From Nitrospirota bacterium (GTDB taxonomy: Bacteria > Nitrospirota > Nitrospiria > Nitrospirales > NS-4): a stretch of 7,490 nucleotides of DNA. Positions 5,255-7,490 of the stretch are shown here, piece after piece (within the stretch, counting starts at the first letter, position 1; the number at the start of each line of letters is the position of its first letter). The stretch lies in NCBI GenBank assembly GCA_005877855.1, contig VBOF01000133.1, positions 1 to 7,490 of the forward strand. Direction: 5' to 3'. The translations under genes were made by a program, and so were the position numbers. Below the pieces are notes generated by a model. That model searched no databases. It saw only the letters and a program-made list of their open reading frames with translations, and was not told where the DNA came from.

Positions 5255-6046
5255 CTAGCGGCTGAGGATCTCCATGATCTCATCCAGCGGCCGGATGGTG
5301 CCGAGCAATGTCGGGCTGCCGAACTGCTTGTTGTGCTTGTTCTCCTTGACGCGCTCCAACCCGATGATCAGGTTGTTGAAGTCATCCAGCTTGGCCGTCT
5401 CGAAGTACGTGATGAAGTCGAGATCGTCCAGTCCGCTCGCGTGGTAGAGCTTCCGCTTCACCGTCTTCAGGTAGGCGACGGTCGCATCCGTGTGCTCCTT
5501 CATCATCGCGCCCCGTGCGTCCTGCGACATGGCCCACCACTCGGCGTCCTTGCGGACCGGGACCACGATGACATACGGCTTGGCGCCCGGGTCCGGCGGC
5601 GTCTTGAGCGCCGTTTTGACGTCCTCCGGAAATCCCGGGACATAGTTCAGCGGCTTGGTGAGACCGTTGAAGGTGTGCGTGTTATGGAGATGCTTCCCAA
5701 GGCTCGTGCCCATCACGTCCACCAGGAAATTCTGATTGTTCAGCATCTCTGTCGCATGCACGCGTACAAAAAAGTCCGCCCTCTCCGACAGGCCACGCAA
5801 CAGGTAGGTGTCCGTGATCACATGGTCCGCGTGCTTTTGGAACACGGCCTTCACCTCCGACACGGCCGACGTCCGCGCGGCCTTCTCCAGCTTCCACCAA
5901 TCCTCATCCACCTTGAAGACGGCAAATGTGCCGTACACGCCCGGATCCTTGAGGAGCTTTTCACGGTCCAGAGCCGCGCCGGCATCCTGACCCATCAGCA
6001 TCCACGCAAGAAGACTGCCCGCTAACACCGCCCAATATGTCTTCAT
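5255..6046 (-). CDS. cld: Chlorite dismutase, periplasmic, Nitrospira type
   Basis: This heme b enzyme converts chlorite to chloride and dioxygen. The 263-residue precursor has a signal peptide with cleavage after about residue 24-25 (QDAGA-A), giving a long-form (pentamer-lineage) mature enzyme of about 238 residues starting near LDREKLLKDPGVYGTF. Family marks: LLRGLS (82-87), YVIVVPVRKDAEWW (158-171), KRKLYH (197-202), DFITYFET (210-217). The proximal heme ligand is His185 in MKEHT, the catalytic distal Arg is Arg198 (13 residues on), and Glu235 fits the His-bonding Glu; minus 25 these become 160, 173 and 210, the numbers I recall for the Nitrospira defluvii enzyme. The Arg separates it from HemQ. 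The ATG has GGAGGG nine bases upstream; an upstream start at 6139 would bury the signal peptide inside the VIT gene. It is 28 bases downstream of VIT, likely one operon. Confidence 0.96.
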   Translation of the reverse strand: MKTYWAVLAGSLLAWMLMGQDAGAALDREKLLKDPGVYGTFAVFKVDEDWWKLEKAARTSAVSEVKAVFQKHADHVITDTYLLRGLSERADFFVRVHATEMLNNQNFLVDVMGTSLGKHLHNTHTFNGLTKPLNYVPGFPEDVKTALKTPPDPGAKPYVIVVPVRKDAEWWAMSQDARGAMMKEHTDATVAYLKTVKRKLYHASGLDDLDFITYFETAKLDDFNNLIIGLERVKENKHNKQFGSPTLLGTIRPLDEIMEILSR

Positions 6047-6074
6047 GGCATCACACCCTCCGTTCAAGAATATC

Positions 6075-6824
6075 TTAGAGTCCGACGTTGCCGAGTTCGG
6101 GCCACAGCAGCGCGGCCAGCTTGCCGACGGCGAAGCCAATTCCAGCCGCCAGCGATCCCAGCAACAATACTTCCGTTCCGCTCTTGATCCATGGTTGCTG
6201 AGTCAGCCCGGTCTTGGCGACGCCGATCATGAACAGCGCGAGCAAGGAGACCGCGACGGCCGTCTTCAACGCGGTCAAGGGGTCGCGCATAAACAGATAA
6301 GGCAGCAACGGCGGCATCCCGCCGACGAGAAAGGCGCCGCTCATCAACAGGCCGACAACGACCGGCCGATCCATCGACTCTTCGAGGATCCCCAGTTCCT
6401 CCCGCATCATGAACCGCACCCATAAGTCCTTATCGGAGGTGACCCGCCGCACGATCATCTCCACTTCCTCCTTCTGAAACCCCAACTCCGTGAAGATGTC
6501 CCGGATCTCTTTGCGTTCCGCCTCCGGCACCTCCTCGATCTCGCGCTGCTCGCGGGCCTTCTCGCTCTGGAAAAATTCCCGTTGCGATTTGCTCGCGAGA
6601 AAGCCGCCGATGCCCATGGCCAGGGTGCCCGCCACCACCGACGCGATGCCTGCCAGCAACACCAGGCGCGTCTGCATGAGCGATCCCGTCGCGCCCGCCA
6701 CGAACCCGATTGTGGTGACCAGTCCGTCGTTGATGCCGAACATGACTTCGCGGATGTAGCGGCCGGTCGGCGTATGCCAGTCTTCGGAATGAAACTGGGG
6801 GAGGGAATGCCGCGCGCGGGGCAC
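6075..6824 (-). CDS. VIT1/CCC1-family iron/manganese transporter
   Basis: A 249-residue membrane protein of the VIT family, which moves Fe2+ or Mn2+ out of the cytosol, probably with proton exchange. Hydrophobic segments: about 27-50 (FGINDGLVTTIGFVAG), 53-76, 154-176, 185-206 and 216-241, giving five helices. Between helices 2 and 3 is the charged cytoplasmic metal-binding domain (77-152). Asp33 and Met70, 37 apart, match the pore residues I recall from plant VIT1, and glutamates at 92, 95, 103 and 106 keep the E-x2-E-x7-E-x2-E spacing of its metal-binding domain; MMREELGI (139-146) supplies further ligands. The start is a GTG: no ATG lies between it and the upstream in-frame stop, and its ribosome site (GGGGG) is poor. 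It lies 69 bases after pmbA and 28 before cld. Whether iron or manganese is moved cannot be read from sequence. Confidence 0.93.
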   Translation of the reverse strand: MPRARHSLPQFHSEDWHTPTGRYIREVMFGINDGLVTTIGFVAGATGSLMQTRLVLLAGIASVVAGTLAMGIGGFLASKSQREFFQSEKAREQREIEEVPEAERKEIRDIFTELGFQKEEVEMIVRRVTSDKDLWVRFMMREELGILEESMDRPVVVGLLMSGAFLVGGMPPLLPYLFMRDPLTALKTAVAVSLLALFMIGVAKTGLTQQPWIKSGTEVLLLGSLAAGIGFAVGKLAALLWPELGNVGL

Positions 6825-6893
6825 CGCTACCCCCGGAGGTGTTGGAAAAAGGCGAGGGTGCGATCGGCAATTGGTGGGGCCACGTTGATGTCC

Positions 6894-7490
6894 CTATACT
6901 CCTGCCACCGTCATCTCGGCGAGCTTGACGGTCGGGCTGGCAATCCGCCCTCTGAAGGCGAGGTCATTGCCGATGGCCTCCACGCCCATCCACATATCTT
7001 TCAGGTTCCCCGCGATCGTGATTTCTTCCACGGGATAGGCCAGTTCTCCATTCTCGATCCAGAATCCCACGGCTCCGCGAGAGTAGTCGCCGGTCACCAT
7101 GTTGATCCCGAACCCGATGAGCTCGGTCACGTACAGTCCGCGTGTGACCGATTGGATGATCGTCTCGGGGCTGATCGCGCCGGGAGCGAGGTAAAAATTC
7201 GTCGCGCCGGCGGACGGCGCCTCCCCGATGCTCCGTGAGGCGTTGCCCGTCGAGGCGAGCCCCAGTTTCCGGCCGGCGTAGGTATCCACCAGGTAGGATT
7301 TCAGGATGCCCCGCTCGACGATCACCGTCTGCCGGGTGGGCAGGCCTTCGCCGTCGAACGGCTTGGACCCGAGGCCTAGCGGAATGCGGCCGTCATCATA
7401 GACGCTCACGGCCTCGCACGCGATCCGCTCTCCCAGGCGGCCGATCAGGTACGAGGCGCCCTTGTAGATCGCATAGCTGTTGACGGCGCT
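6894..7490 (-). CDS. pmbA: PmbA/TldE family protein, C-terminal part
   Basis: The frame is open from the right edge to a TAG at 6894-6896, giving the last 198 residues of a TldD/PmbA-family protein; the N-terminal half is outside. Typical marks, counted from the edge, are SYAIYKGASYL (5-15), DDGRIPLGLGSKPFDGEG (about 31-48), VERGILKSYLVDTYAGRKLG and STGNASRS, then TELIGFGINMVTGDYSRGAVGFWIENG near the end. In Enterobacteria PmbA (TldE) pairs with the metalloprotease TldD to process peptides such as microcin B17 and antitoxin CcdA; PmbA itself lacks the HExxxH zinc site. GLGSKPFDGEG fits PmbA rather than TldD. Whether tldD lies upstream is not visible. It is the first gene of the visible minus-strand cluster. 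Confidence 0.93.
   Translation of the reverse strand, partial: SAVNSYAIYKGASYLIGRLGERIACEAVSVYDDGRIPLGLGSKPFDGEGLPTRQTVIVERGILKSYLVDTYAGRKLGLASTGNASRSIGEAPSAGATNFYLAPGAISPETIIQSVTRGLYVTELIGFGINMVTGDYSRGAVGFWIENGELAYPVEEITIAGNLKDMWMGVEAIGNDLAFRGRIASPTVKLAEMTVAGV

Noticed and set aside
5252..6025. Plus-strand 257-residue open frame
   Set aside because: It is antisense to chlorite dismutase, whose family motifs are unmistakable; the Arg/His/Leu/Val-rich translation is typical of a complementary GC-rich frame.
5255..6046. HemQ (coproheme decarboxylase) instead of chlorite dismutase
   Set aside because: The protein is exported, is of the long form, and has the catalytic Arg198 that HemQ lacks.
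6047..6139. Longer N-terminus for chlorite dismutase starting at 6139
   Set aside because: It would overlap the VIT coding end, put 31 residues before the signal peptide, and ignore the GGAGGG ribosome site before 6046.

Overview
The window looks like a chromosomal piece of a GC-rich Nitrospira-type bacterium (phylum Nitrospirota). The best taxonomic clue is a full-length periplasmic chlorite dismutase at 5255-6046 (minus). Its sequence, signal-peptide junction and spacing of heme and catalytic residues match the Nitrospira (lineage I, long-form) enzyme as I remember it. A bacterial SWIB-domain protein and a WD40 propeller protein also fit such a genome. The taxonomic call rests on recall of these families, not on a search.

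Layout. (1) 1-445, minus: 5' part of an unrecognised acidic protein that leaves the window exactly at a possible HExxH metal site. (2) 446-588: divergent intergenic region with a good sigma70-like promoter for the minus gene. (3) 589-2193, plus: a seven-bladed WD40 propeller gene followed after 24 bases, in the same frame, by a coiled-coil protein built of 7-residue repeats and ending in a leucine zipper. (4) 2194-2335: convergent spacer with two hairpins and a purine tract. (5) 2336-2602, minus: SWIB protein with its own terminator. (6) 2603-2905: noncoding, with a 14-base perfect palindrome and two dispersed-repeat-like segments. (7) 2906-3766, plus: an unusual fusion of an N-terminal J domain to a C-terminal ERCC4/XPF-type nuclease domain. 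(8) 3871-5213, plus: an exported TPR protein and a 77-residue exported Pro/Ala/Lys-rich protein, an apparent two-gene operon. (9) 5255-7490, minus: three genes in the order pmbA/tldE (partial), VIT/CCC1-type metal transporter, chlorite dismutase, closely spaced and probably co-transcribed; a GC-rich hairpin lies just after the last stop.

Working together: the right-hand cluster suggests a link between metal handling (VIT), a heme enzyme that destroys chlorite (Cld), and a TldD/PmbA-family proteolysis component, but only the gene order supports this. The candidate for something new is the J-domain/ERCC4 fusion, whose nuclease motif is intact except for a Lys-to-Gln change in the ERK triad. No tRNA, rRNA, CRISPR array, transposase or integrase was seen.
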